Assembly (NCBI GenBank): GCA_900759715.1
Contig: CAAEXF010000007.1
Coordinates: 80,985 to 144,984 of the forward strand
From: Clostridium_AM sp900759715
Lineage (GTDB): Bacteria > Bacillota > Clostridia > Clostridiales > Clostridiaceae
Length of the DNA: 64,000 bases
Direction: 5' to 3'
A program made the position numbers and the translations under genes. The notes below the pieces were generated by a model that did no database searches, was not told the DNA's origin, and saw only the letters and a program-made list of their open reading frames with translations. How positions within the stretch are numbered: the stretch's first letter is position 1; every line of letters begins with the position of its first letter. Positions 52,192-61,354 of the stretch are shown here, piece by piece.

Positions 52192-54507
52192 ATGACTAAG
52201 GTTTTTAATGAAGATAAAAAATCTATTGGGGCCATATATGAAAAATTAACAGATAAAAATACCCGAAAATCTAAAGGGATTTACTACACTCCAGACTACA
52301 TAGTAGATTATATATTAAAGTATACAGTTTTAGAAGCAGATATAGTAAGTAACCCCTTCATAAAAGTTCTTGATCCAACCTGTGGAGTTGGATATTTTTT
52401 AGCTAAATCTTATGACATACTGAGAGAGAAGTTTATCTCTAGTTTAGGTGTTTTACAAAAGAACTATGGAAATCACATCTATTATATGGAAAATAAGGAG
52501 TCCGCATGTGCCGATATGCAGGAGGTTAAGGGAAGGGAATATTGGAGAGAAGAAAATATAGATTATCATATTATAAAAAATTGTCTATATGGAATGGATT
52601 TAGACCCGGTAGCAGTACAACTTGCTAAAAGAAACCTTCTAAGCAGATGTCAAAGTAAAGTAGAAGTTGATATGAATATAGTTCAAGGAGATAGTTTAAT
52701 AAGATGGGAAAAAATAAATTCAAATAACGAGGTTGAGATAGTAAAATCAATTATATATAAAAGCTACAAGTCTCAGGACAGTAGGGAAGAATATTTAGCT
52801 ACAAGTGAAATTGACAGAACAATTAGTGGTTTGAGAAAATTCTGGAACAATAAATTTGATTATATAATTGGTAATCCACCATATATAGTACTGTTGCAAT
52901 CCCAAATAGAAAAAGATTACTGGGAATATATTGTAAACAATTACAAAACCGTTGGTTATAAGAAAAATACATTTTATCTGCTTATGGAAAGAGTCATAGA
53001 TGTATTAAAGCATGGAGGAAGGCACAGTTTTATAATACCTGATAGATATTTTCTTACAAACAGCTATGAGGAGTCAAGGAAGAGTTTGTTCAGAAATTCT
53101 AAAATAATAAATATAACTCGTTTTTCAAATAAAGTATTTGAAGATGCCGTTGTTGGTACTGTTGTATATATTGTAGAGAAAGGAAGCTGTGAAAAGAGTT
53201 ATAGTATACCAATAAAATTAGACTATATTGATGATAATAACTTTTACAGCAGCAGTATCAATCAGAAAGACATAAATAAAAATAATAAATTTACAGTAAA
53301 TATACTTACAAAATATGAATGCCAAGGTTTAATAAAAAAAGTAAAAGATAATTCAAAAACATTAAGAGATTTTAGTGGTGTACATGTAGGGATGATGATT
53401 AAAGATAAAAATCATCATTTTGAAAATCATTCTTATGATAACAAAAGAGATAGAGTAGCCGTAGGAAGAGACTTAGATAAATATATCATAGGCAATGAGA
53501 ACAGGTTTTTTAATGCAAATGATGTGAAAATATTTGGTGGAACTAAAAACATAGAAAAGCATAAATATTGTCCTAAAATTTTATTAAGAAAAACCGGAGA
53601 TAATATAGTTGCAGCTATTGATGAATGTGGAACTTTTGCTGAGCAATCAGTATATTTGATTATACCTTATGAAAACTATAATGTTTTTAATTTACTTGGA
53701 CAAATTCAATCCGAATTATGTAATTTTTATTTTAAAGAAGTTTTGATAACTAACCCAAAAGCTTATCCATATATACAGCACTATGATGTAGAGAGACTAC
53801 CTATAAATTTGAATTTAATGTATGATAAGAACTATGGAGAGCTTATCAAAAAGATAACAGTTATAAAAAATGAAATTAAGAACTTAAAGTTTAACTTTAT
53901 AACTGAAAATAAGGATTACTATAAAATTATTTATCATTATGATCAATTCAAAGAACATCAACTCGATTTTAAGCAAAAACTTAAAGATATCATTACAGAA
54001 AGCAATAGGATTCTGTATGAGGCCTATAAGTTTACTAAAAAAGATGTAAGCTTAATACAGGATAAATTAAGTGGAAAAAGAAGAGAGTCTAGTAGTATTT
54101 TTAAATTTAATAAAGGTTTTGAAGTGAATAAAAATAGTCATATATACTATAATGAGTTAATAGATGAGTTATTTAATGTTTTAAAATCTGAAACAATAGA
54201 ACTTTTAAAAGAAAATAAAAGATATCTATCTATTGAAGAAATAGAAAAGGGCTTAGAAAACAGAATAGAAAATTTTTATGATATAATTACAATAATTAAA
54301 GATTTTAATTGTAAGAAAGACAACTTACGTATAATAAAAGAAATGTTGAATACTTATTCTGATACATGGAATAAGTATATGAGAGTAAGAAAAGTTACTA
54401 TGAATAAAAAAGATTTAGTAAAATATTCTGTCCATGAATACGGGTTATCTTCATGGACAGAAAATATTCACGAAATTTGGTTTGAAGATAATAGGAAAAC
54501 ACCTTAG
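52192..54507 (+). CDS. Solitary N6-adenine DNA methyltransferase, CamA-like, long form
   Basis: This 771-residue protein has the Eco57I/TaqI-type gamma layout: YYTP (31-34), SAM motif I DPTCGVGYFL (61-70), GMDLDPVAVQLAKRNLL (motif II region), catalytic NPPY (228-231) and IIPDRYFL. A TaqI-like specificity domain follows with ILLRKTGDNIVAAIDECGTFAEQSVY and NPKAYPYIQHYDVERLP. About 200 extra C-terminal residues, largely helical and charged, are absent from the paralogue at 59477. The N-terminal architecture resembles CamA of C. difficile, an orphan enzyme affecting sporulation. No nuclease motif or adjacent restriction gene was seen. TTGGAGGAAG precedes ATG 52192. Target sequence is unknown. Confidence 0.85.
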   Translation: MTKVFNEDKKSIGAIYEKLTDKNTRKSKGIYYTPDYIVDYILKYTVLEADIVSNPFIKVLDPTCGVGYFLAKSYDILREKFISSLGVLQKNYGNHIYYMENKESACADMQEVKGREYWREENIDYHIIKNCLYGMDLDPVAVQLAKRNLLSRCQSKVEVDMNIVQGDSLIRWEKINSNNEVEIVKSIIYKSYKSQDSREEYLATSEIDRTISGLRKFWNNKFDYIIGNPPYIVLLQSQIEKDYWEYIVNNYKTVGYKKNTFYLLMERVIDVLKHGGRHSFIIPDRYFLTNSYEESRKSLFRNSKIINITRFSNKVFEDAVVGTVVYIVEKGSCEKSYSIPIKLDYIDDNNFYSSSINQKDINKNNKFTVNILTKYECQGLIKKVKDNSKTLRDFSGVHVGMMIKDKNHHFENHSYDNKRDRVAVGRDLDKYIIGNENRFFNANDVKIFGGTKNIEKHKYCPKILLRKTGDNIVAAIDECGTFAEQSVYLIIPYENYNVFNLLGQIQSELCNFYFKEVLITNPKAYPYIQHYDVERLPINLNLMYDKNYGELIKKITVIKNEIKNLKFNFITENKDYYKIIYHYDQFKEHQLDFKQKLKDIITESNRILYEAYKFTKKDVSLIQDKLSGKRRESSSIFKFNKGFEVNKNSHIYYNELIDELFNVLKSETIELLKENKRYLSIEEIEKGLENRIENFYDIITIIKDFNCKKDNLRIIKEMLNTYSDTWNKYMRVRKVTMNKKDLVKYSVHEYGLSSWTENIHEIWFEDNRKTP

Positions 54508-54529
54508 CGAAGTAAGCTGCTAAGGTGTT
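54498..54529. terminator. Bidirectional terminator between methyltransferase 1 and htrA
   Basis: AACACCTTAGC (54498-54508) pairs perfectly with GCTAAGGTGTT (54519-54529). The methyltransferase stop codon lies in the left arm. T-rich bases follow on the minus strand. Confidence 0.75.
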
Positions 54530-54534
54530 AAAAT

Positions 54535-55764
54535 TTACTCTATTAATTTTAACTTTAAAGTTGAATTTTTTCCGTTTCTATAGATATCTAGTTTAACTTC
54601 ATCACCAGCTTTGTGCTCAGATTTGATTTTATTAATGTCATCTACAGATTTAACAGATTTTCCATCAAATTTTAGAATGACATCTCCAACTTGTAGCCCA
54701 GATTTTTCAGCGGCGCTAAATTCTTGGACTCCAATTACATAAACTCCTTGAGGTATTTGATATTGATTAGCCATATCCGGAGTTATCTCCCTAGCTGAAA
54801 TACCAAGCTTTAATATTGGTTTTAGCAAGCTGTCTATCTTTGGCTTAACTATATCTATAGGTATAGCAAATCCAATGCCTTCAACACCATCTCCGCCAAT
54901 TTTAGCGCTATTAATTCCTATAACCTGACCTAAAGAGTTAACAAGAGCACCACCGCTATTTCCAGGGTTTATTGCAGCGTCTGTTTGAAGAAGAGTTTGC
55001 TTTGTATCTCCAACACTAATTTCTCTATTTAATGAACTTATTACTCCTGTTGTTACAGAACCTAATAATTCTTTTCCTAATGGGTTTCCTATAGCCACTA
55101 CTGGATCTCCAACTTGCATATCTTTAGAGCTACCAAGCTCTGCTACAGCAGGCATTTTAACCTTCTTTGTGACCTGTATTACAGCTAAATCGAGGCTTGA
55201 ATCGTAGTTTATTATTTTTGCAGGTACTTCTTGATTATTATTAAAAATTACACTTACTACATCGGCACCGTTTATAACATGATAGTTAGTTAGAATATAT
55301 CCATCTTCATTGATGATTATACCAGAACCCATGCCTTCCTGTTCCGTAGGAGCAGAAAACATATTTCTTTGAGAAGAACTTTTAACTGATACACCAACCA
55401 CTGCAGGTCCAACTTTCTTAGCAATATCTGCAACTGAAAGAGAACCTTTAAATGAAGACATAGGAGAAGCGTTAAAATTTTGAGCATTAGTATTTTGCGC
55501 TACGCTTTGATATAAGGGAGTACTTTTAAAAAAGTTTGATTTAGGTAAAAGGTATAATGAAGCGGCAGTAGAGGCAGCCCCTCCTACTACACTGCAAATT
55601 AAGCCTACTACTATATAAGAAAAAATCTTTCCCTTGCGTTTGTATTTGGTTTTAAAACCTTTAGGTGTCTTATAATCATAAAATTCGCTGCTTTTAGACT
55701 CTGGAGCGAATTCCTCAGTTTTCATATCTTCTATTTTTGTAAGTTCATTATTTAAATTATCCAT
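54535..55764 (-). CDS. HtrA-like membrane-anchored serine protease
   Basis: This 409-residue protein has a cytoplasmic N-terminus, one transmembrane helix (about 47-73) and an extracytoplasmic trypsin-like domain with the catalytic triad H162 (TNYHVING), D192 (SSLDLAVIQV) and S270 (NPGNSGGALV). A single PDZ domain follows (about 315-405, ending KAGDEVKLDIYRNGKNSTLKL). This is the Firmicute HtrA/DegP-like quality-control protease. GGAGG precedes ATG 55764 on the minus strand. It diverges from marR across 213 bp; no CssR-type site was recognised. Confidence 0.93.
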   Translation of the reverse strand: MDNLNNELTKIEDMKTEEFAPESKSSEFYDYKTPKGFKTKYKRKGKIFSYIVVGLICSVVGGAASTAASLYLLPKSNFFKSTPLYQSVAQNTNAQNFNASPMSSFKGSLSVADIAKKVGPAVVGVSVKSSSQRNMFSAPTEQEGMGSGIIINEDGYILTNYHVINGADVVSVIFNNNQEVPAKIINYDSSLDLAVIQVTKKVKMPAVAELGSSKDMQVGDPVVAIGNPLGKELLGSVTTGVISSLNREISVGDTKQTLLQTDAAINPGNSGGALVNSLGQVIGINSAKIGGDGVEGIGFAIPIDIVKPKIDSLLKPILKLGISAREITPDMANQYQIPQGVYVIGVQEFSAAEKSGLQVGDVILKFDGKSVKSVDDINKIKSEHKAGDEVKLDIYRNGKNSTLKLKLIE

Positions 55765-55917
55765 ATAATATTCCTCCTTTAGACATTTAAAATATGAGCA
55801 TATAAGTTTGTTTTGTGATGATAACTCTATATTAATTTCAATTTGTGACAGCTAAGTGACAAAAATGTTAAATGAATATAACAATTTTGTTTAATAATTG
55901 TTAACTTGAAGAAACTC

Positions 55918-55946
55918 TTGACAAATGGAATTTATATATGTAAAAT
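55918..55946 (+). promoter_or_regulatory. Sigma-A promoter of marR
   Basis: TTGACA (55918-55923), 17 bases, TAAAAT (55941-55946), ending 31 bp before the marR start. Confidence 0.7.
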
Positions 55947-55977
55947 GATTTGAGTAATTAATTAGGAGGCTAAATAA

Positions 55978-56415
55978 ATGAAGGAAAATTCAACCTGTGA
56001 AGTAGATAAATTAATGTGGTATTGGCTGAAAAGAGTATATAGAAATATGATAAATCTACATAATCATAAACTTGAGAAATATGGTTTTACCGTATCACAG
56101 GTGAGTGTGCTGGCTCAACTCTGGAGAGAGGATGGTTTAACTCAAAAGGAAATTGCGGAAAGGCTTCAAATAAAACCACCATCTCTTACAGGATTAGTAG
56201 ATACTCTAGTTTCTAGGGGATGGGTACTTAGGAAAGAGGATGAAAAAGACGCAAGAATTAAAAGGCTTTATGTTACAGAGGAAGGAAGAGAGCTTAGCTT
56301 TAAAAGTCTAGAAGTTGCAAAGGAAATGGAAGATATATTATGCAAGGGGTTCACAGTTGAAGAGAAACAACTGTTATTTTGCTGGATAAAGAAGATGTAT
56401 ACTAATTTAGATTAA
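55978..56415 (+). CDS. MarR-family transcriptional regulator
   Basis: This 145-residue protein has the MarR winged helix: VSVLAQLWREDGLTQKEIAERLQIKPPSLTGLVDTLVSRGWVLRKEDEKDARIKRLYVTEEG, including the DxRxKR wing. Flanking helices would form the dimer interface. AGGAGG precedes ATG 55978. The MATE efflux gene lies 115 bp downstream in the same direction, a common repressor-pump arrangement, so it probably controls its own expression and the pump in response to a small ligand. The ligand is unknown. Confidence 0.93.
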   Translation: MKENSTCEVDKLMWYWLKRVYRNMINLHNHKLEKYGFTVSQVSVLAQLWREDGLTQKEIAERLQIKPPSLTGLVDTLVSRGWVLRKEDEKDARIKRLYVTEEGRELSFKSLEVAKEMEDILCKGFTVEEKQLLFCWIKKMYTNLD

Positions 56416-56530
56416 ATAAAGTGTAAATAAGCATTGAATTGGAATTCTAGAGAATGTTTAGGAAACTAATTATTTAAAAATACTATTATAATAGAATAGA
56501 TAGTTTTAGAGCAAGAAAAGGAGGTAGTAT

Positions 56531-57916
56531 ATGGATCGTTCAAAAAAGCTGGCAAATGAAGGTGTAGGGAAGTTACTTTTTGAATTTTCTATTCCAGCGA
56601 TAGTTGGAATGCTAGTAAATTCTTTATATATTATAATTGATAGAATGTTTATAGGAAGAGTAGTAGGAGCCATGGCAATTTCCGGTGTAAGCCTTACATT
56701 TCCTATTGGAATTATAATTATGGGTTTTGGAATGCTTGTAGGGATTGGAGCAGCTTCTCGTATATCAATAAAATTGGGACAACACAAAAAAGATGAGGCA
56801 GAAAAGATATTAGGAAATGCTTTCACCTTGCTTATAATAGTTTCATTGTTAGTTACATTCTTTGGTATGATATTTATGGACCCTATGCTAAGGGCTTTTG
56901 GAGCAAGTAGTAATACTATTGTTTATGCAAAAGAATTTATAACTATAATATTAGCTGGTGCTGTTCTTCAAAATTTAGGGTTTGGATTGAATAATATAAT
57001 TCGTTCAGAGGGAAATCCTAAAAAAGCGATGACAACTATGTTAATTGGATGTATTTTAAATATAGTTTTAGATTTTATATTTATATATATATTTAATTTT
57101 GGAATAAAAGGAGCTGCTACTGCAACTGTTATATCACAGGCTGTTAATACTATTTGGGTAATTTCATATTTTAGAGGAAAAAATAGTTTGTTAAAGCTTA
57201 AAGCAGAGAATTTTAAGTTAGAAAAAGAAGTAGTTATAAGCATATTTGCTATAGGAATGTCGCCTTTTGCAATGCAGATTGCTGCGAGTTTAGTTAATGT
57301 TATTTTAAATAAAAAATTAGGAATCTATGGTGGAGATTTAGCAATAGGTGCCTTTGGAATAATAAATAGTATTGCTACAATAATTTTGATGCCTATTTTT
57401 GGAATTAATCAAGGATCTCAGCCTATAATAGGTTTTAATTACGGTGCTAAAAAATATGAACGTGTGAAGAAGGCGTTAAAATTAGCTGCCATTTCTGCTA
57501 CGGTAATCTCAACAGTTGGTACTCTACTAGTTCATATTTTCCCAGAATTTTTAGTTCAAATGTTTAATAAGTCAGATGTTTCGTTAACACAGATAACAGT
57601 ACATGGAATGAAAATATTTATGATAATGTTTCCTGTAGTAGGTTTCCAAATTGTTAGTTCAAACTTTTTTCAAGCCATAGGAAAAGCAAAAGTATCGATG
57701 TTCTTAGCTCTTTCAAGGCAGGTAATAATTTTAATTCCTATGCTGCTAATTCTCCCAGGAATATTTAAATTAAATGGTGTGTGGATGGCAGGTCCGATAT
57801 CAGACTTTATATCATCAATTTTAACTTTAATATTTCTAATGTTAGAGGTAAAGAAATTAAAATTGGAAGATACATCAGAATTAAATTCACAATCACCTAA
57901 TGAATGCATAGAATGA
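56531..57916 (+). CDS. MATE-family multidrug efflux transporter
   Basis: This 461-residue protein has about 12 transmembrane helices in the two MatE halves, with the N-terminal LLFEFSIPAIVGMLVNSLYIIIDRMFIGR and LGFGLNNIIRSEGNPKKAM typical of the DinF/MepA-like branch. The second half begins about residue 235 (ISIFAIGMSPFAMQIAASLVN) and includes PIFGINQGSQPIIGFNYGAK. MATE pumps export cationic drugs using Na+ or H+ gradients. AAGGAGG precedes ATG 56531. It is probably regulated by the adjacent MarR protein. Confidence 0.94.
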   Translation: MDRSKKLANEGVGKLLFEFSIPAIVGMLVNSLYIIIDRMFIGRVVGAMAISGVSLTFPIGIIIMGFGMLVGIGAASRISIKLGQHKKDEAEKILGNAFTLLIIVSLLVTFFGMIFMDPMLRAFGASSNTIVYAKEFITIILAGAVLQNLGFGLNNIIRSEGNPKKAMTTMLIGCILNIVLDFIFIYIFNFGIKGAATATVISQAVNTIWVISYFRGKNSLLKLKAENFKLEKEVVISIFAIGMSPFAMQIAASLVNVILNKKLGIYGGDLAIGAFGIINSIATIILMPIFGINQGSQPIIGFNYGAKKYERVKKALKLAAISATVISTVGTLLVHIFPEFLVQMFNKSDVSLTQITVHGMKIFMIMFPVVGFQIVSSNFFQAIGKAKVSMFLALSRQVIILIPMLLILPGIFKLNGVWMAGPISDFISSILTLIFLMLEVKKLKLEDTSELNSQSPNECIE

Positions 57917-58000
57917 TTGAAACAAAAAAATTCATTTTAAACTAAGTTTTGCTTTATTATAAGAAGTGACTTGATGTACGCCGTAAAGTGTTAAACATAT

Positions 58001-58030
58001 GAAAAACCCCAGAAAGTTCTGGGGTTTTTC
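58001..58030. terminator. Bidirectional terminator downstream of the MATE gene
   Basis: GAAAAACCCCAGAA (58001-58014), 2-base loop, TTCTGGGGTTTTTC (58017-58030), with A and T runs on both strands. It also ends the small minus-strand gene at 58033. Confidence 0.9.
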
Positions 58031-58032
58031 TT

Positions 58033-58170
58033 TTAAGAATTACTGATTCTATCAATATCCAAAGCACTTTTCGGTTGTCTTCTTTCCATTTCTTCTTCAT
58101 ATTTTATATCTGGTTTTGAAAGTTTTTTGTTTTGTGGTTTTGTAGCTTTTTTACTTTCGGTATGAGTCAT
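58033..58170 (-). CDS. Small 45-residue hydrophilic protein
   Basis: This short frame encodes MTHTESKKATKPQNKKLSKP followed by an acidic stretch DIKYEEEMERRQ and ends PKSALDIDRISNS. It is highly charged, with no membrane segment or cysteine. It is supported by a near-perfect GGAAGGAGG about 6-8 bp before ATG 58170 (minus strand), by filling the otherwise empty gap between two plus-strand genes, and by a bidirectional terminator directly after its stop. I do not recognise a family. Conservation in related genomes would settle whether it is translated. Confidence 0.65.
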   Translation of the reverse strand: MTHTESKKATKPQNKKLSKPDIKYEEEMERRQPKSALDIDRISNS

Positions 58171-58284
58171 AGTTAGTCCTCCTTCCTATATTTTATAGAT
58201 TAACCTTTAAAAAAGTTTTTATACTTTTCCATAATTTATGTTAAAATATAATGATTACAAAATTATTAATTGAGGGTGATTAAA

Positions 58285-59433
58285 ATGGTATATTTAATAG
58301 GAATTTTATTTCTGTCCATTTTTGCGGCAGCTAATATATTTGTTGGGTTAAGAGGATGGGAAATCATCAAGCAATTAATGCCTTTTGTTAATATATATTT
58401 ATATTGGGTTTTGTTCGCTTTAATAGTTTCATCATTCTTCATAGGAAGAATGGGGAGAAGGTTTCTACCTACATCTATTGATAGAATATTTAACTTAATC
58501 GGTTCTTATTGGCTGGCAATATTGCTTTATTTTTTAATTATGACAGTCTTTATTATTATAATAAGATTAATACTTAAAGTAACAGGTACAGGTACTTATT
58601 ATAGAGGAACTTACGATATAGAATTAATTTTAGATGCAGCAGCAATTTTTATGATTTCTATAATTTTAATATATGGAACCTATAATGCTAATCATTCGAA
58701 GGTAGTTGAGTATGACATAACAATAAATAAAAATGCAGGGAATTTAAAGAAGCTCAATATTGTAACCATATCTGATATTCATTTAGGAAGTATAATAGGA
58801 AAAAATAGATTGAATAAAATGACAGAGGAGGTTAATAAGCTAAATCCCGATATAGTTTTATTTTGTGGCGACATTATAGATGATGATATAAATCCTTTTA
58901 TAGAGGAACATATGGAAGAATCATTTAAAAAGATAAAATCTAAGTATGGTATTTATGCAGTGCTTGGCAACCATGAGTATATAGGCAGAAATATTGAGAA
59001 AATAGAAAAAGCATATAAAGACGCTGATGTTAAGCTTTTAAAAGATAATGTAGAAAAGATACAGGATAGTTTCTATATTGTTGGCAGAGACGATATTTCA
59101 GCCCAGAGGTTTAGTGGTAAAAGTAGAAGTGATATTTCCCAGTTAATTAAAGAGTGCGATAAGTCGTTACCAATAGTAGTTTTAGATCATCAGCCGGTAA
59201 AACTTGAAGATGCAGAAAAAGCAGGAGCAGATCTTCAATTTTCAGGTCACACTCATAAAGGGCAATTTTTCCCTACTGATTTAATTACAAAGAGGATTTT
59301 TAAAATAGACTGGGGACATCTGAAAGAGAATAACTTTAATATTATTGTAACCTCGGGATTTGGAACCTGGGGACCTCCTATAAGAGTAGGAAGTAGCTCG
59401 GAAATTGTTAAAACTGAGGTTACTTTTAGATAG
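58285..59433 (+). CDS. Membrane-anchored calcineurin-like metallophosphoesterase
   Basis: This 382-residue protein has four N-terminal helices (within about 1-140) followed by a cytoplasmic metallophosphoesterase domain with ISDIHLGS, CGDIIDDD, GNHEY, VLDHQP and GHTHKGQFFP, the full set of metal-binding motifs. It resembles the YkuE/YaeI-like group; the substrate is not predictable. GAGGGTGAT supports ATG 58285 rather than the TTG at 58270. Methyltransferase 2 begins only 43 bp downstream on the same strand, so the two are probably co-transcribed. Confidence 0.88.
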   Translation: MVYLIGILFLSIFAAANIFVGLRGWEIIKQLMPFVNIYLYWVLFALIVSSFFIGRMGRRFLPTSIDRIFNLIGSYWLAILLYFLIMTVFIIIIRLILKVTGTGTYYRGTYDIELILDAAAIFMISIILIYGTYNANHSKVVEYDITINKNAGNLKKLNIVTISDIHLGSIIGKNRLNKMTEEVNKLNPDIVLFCGDIIDDDINPFIEEHMEESFKKIKSKYGIYAVLGNHEYIGRNIEKIEKAYKDADVKLLKDNVEKIQDSFYIVGRDDISAQRFSGKSRSDISQLIKECDKSLPIVVLDHQPVKLEDAEKAGADLQFSGHTHKGQFFPTDLITKRIFKIDWGHLKENNFNIIVTSGFGTWGPPIRVGSSSEIVKTEVTFR

Positions 59434-59476
59434 TAGATATATTAAAAATAAGGTTTAATTATAGGAAGGTATACGT

Positions 59477-61243
59477 ATGGATGGCAAACATGATAATACA
59501 GTTGTAATGGGAGAAGAATATGAAAAGCATATAGATTTAAAAGTTCGCAAAGACTACGGAAGATTCTATACTCCAGAGTTTATTGTTACTTATATTATAG
59601 AAAATACTATGAATAATATTGATATAATTGAAAATCCTTTTATAAAAATATTAGACCCTTCTTGTGGCAGTGGTTATTTTTTAATCAAGGTATATGATAT
59701 ATTAATGGATAAGTTTTTAAAAAATCTTCCTATGCTAAATAAAAAATATTATTACGATGAATTCGTGATATATATAAATAATAGTGAACTAAAAGTTAAA
59801 GGTAAAGATTATTGGTGTAGTAAAAATATTCATTATCATATAATTAAAAACTGTATATTTGGGTCAGATATAGATATCAATGCAGTTGAACTAGCTAAAA
59901 TAAACTTATCTTCAAAGTCTAAGAGCAGCATTTATATTGAGCCTAATATAATTTGTTGTGATAGTTTAATAAAATGGGAAGAAGATTACAACTTAGATAG
60001 CATAACAGAAACGAATGATAAAGCATTTTGGTGTGAATATATAGATATAGAAAGAAACTTGAAAAAGAAAGAGTTAAACTGCAATGAAGTAAAAGAGTTA
60101 ACCAGTATATGCGAGTTTTGGAGTAATAAGTATGATTATATTGTTGGAAATCCTCCTTGGGTTTCGCTAAGCAGGAAACATAAGGGGGATATAGAAGAGA
60201 AACTAGTGAATTATTATATAAATAAATATAATGGTAACTTTTATTTACCTAACCTATATGAGTATTTTATTAAGAGATCATTCCAATTGATTAAAGATGG
60301 AGGGGTAATCGGATTTATCATACCAGATAGATTTGCGAAGAACTTACAATATAGATCATTAAGAAAAGAGATATTAAGTAATTATAATCTTTTAAATTTA
60401 ACTTTTGAAATAAAGTTTCCTAATATAAACACTGATACAATGGTTTTTGTAGTTGAAAAGAAGTACAGTCAAGACAATAAGATAAGGATAAATGTATTTA
60501 ATAAAAGGAATTATTGTATTAATCAAAAGGAGTACCTAAAAAGTATAAACTACGAGTTTTCATATGAAGATAGCAATAATTACAGGTCTATAAAAAATAA
60601 GATTGAAAAAGAAAGTGAATATTTAGGAGATATAAGCTCAACATTCACTGGTTTCATTGGAGATTCAAAGAAGATAACTAAAGAGCGGGTAAGCGATTCC
60701 CAGACAGAAATATTAAAAGGAGAAAATATAGCTAGATATAATATATTAAAAGTATATTATTATGAGTTTTTGCCAGAGAATATAAAGGGTGGGACAAAGG
60801 ATTTATCAAAGTTATCCTCCACATCAAAGATAATCATCAGAAAAACCGGGAACAAGATAATAGCTGCTCTAGATACTACAGGATATATAATAGAGCAGTC
60901 CCTTTATGGATTGATAAAATTAGATAATAAATATTTATACAAGTATATTTTAGCTATATTAAATTCTAAATTAGCGGAGTGGTACTACTTAAACTTTTTA
61001 GTAACTAATTTAAACTCTACTCCTCAAATTAAAAAGTATAATTTAGATAAAATACCAATTAAAAAATGCAATATAGATAAACAAAAAGATATAGAAAAAA
61101 TGGTTGATAGCTTAATGGTTGCAATAAAACATGATGATGCAGAATGTATTTGTAAAATTGAGGAACAGATAAATACAGAAATATTTAATTTATATAAGAT
61201 TGATTCCCATGAGAGAAAAATTATTAATAAAATCAGAGCATAA
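59477..61243 (+). CDS. Solitary N6-adenine DNA methyltransferase, CamA-like, short form
   Basis: This 588-residue protein is a paralogue of the 52192 gene: FYTP (30-33), motif I DPSCGSGYFL (60-69), GSDIDINAVELAKINL, catalytic NPPW (225-228), IIPDRF (281-286). Its TaqI-like specificity domain has IIIRKTGNKIIAALDTTGYIIEQSLY and NLNSTPQIKKYNLDKIP. NPPW replaces the more usual NPPY, an accepted N6-adenine variant. Its length is close to CamA of C. difficile (577 residues), with a matching short helical C-terminus. No restriction endonuclease gene lies nearby. GGAAGG precedes ATG 59477. It differs from its paralogue in the target-recognition part, so the two probably methylate different sequences. 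Confidence 0.85.
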   Translation: MDGKHDNTVVMGEEYEKHIDLKVRKDYGRFYTPEFIVTYIIENTMNNIDIIENPFIKILDPSCGSGYFLIKVYDILMDKFLKNLPMLNKKYYYDEFVIYINNSELKVKGKDYWCSKNIHYHIIKNCIFGSDIDINAVELAKINLSSKSKSSIYIEPNIICCDSLIKWEEDYNLDSITETNDKAFWCEYIDIERNLKKKELNCNEVKELTSICEFWSNKYDYIVGNPPWVSLSRKHKGDIEEKLVNYYINKYNGNFYLPNLYEYFIKRSFQLIKDGGVIGFIIPDRFAKNLQYRSLRKEILSNYNLLNLTFEIKFPNINTDTMVFVVEKKYSQDNKIRINVFNKRNYCINQKEYLKSINYEFSYEDSNNYRSIKNKIEKESEYLGDISSTFTGFIGDSKKITKERVSDSQTEILKGENIARYNILKVYYYEFLPENIKGGTKDLSKLSSTSKIIIRKTGNKIIAALDTTGYIIEQSLYGLIKLDNKYLYKYILAILNSKLAEWYYLNFLVTNLNSTPQIKKYNLDKIPIKKCNIDKQKDIEKMVDSLMVAIKHDDAECICKIEEQINTEIFNLYKIDSHERKIINKIRA

Positions 61244-61300
61244 GATATATATTTGGTAAAGCTTTATGTTTCTATATATAATTTTAATCACTTTTATAAA

Positions 61301-61350
61301 ATAAAAAGGGCTATAAAATATTAAAAACAATATTCTATAGCTCTTTTTAA
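61301..61350 (+). terminator. Rho-independent terminator of methyltransferase 2
   Basis: AAAAAGGGCTATAAAATATT (61303-61322) pairs with the segment 61329-61348, which ends CTCTTTTT, with one small bulge. Confidence 0.85.
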
Positions 61351-61354
61351 CGTT

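Noticed and set aside
52192..54507. Methyltransferase 1 as a type IIG restriction-modification fusion
   Set aside because: No PD-(D/E)XK-like nuclease motif was recognised in the N-terminus or in the C-terminal extension, although a profile search could still reveal a divergent one.
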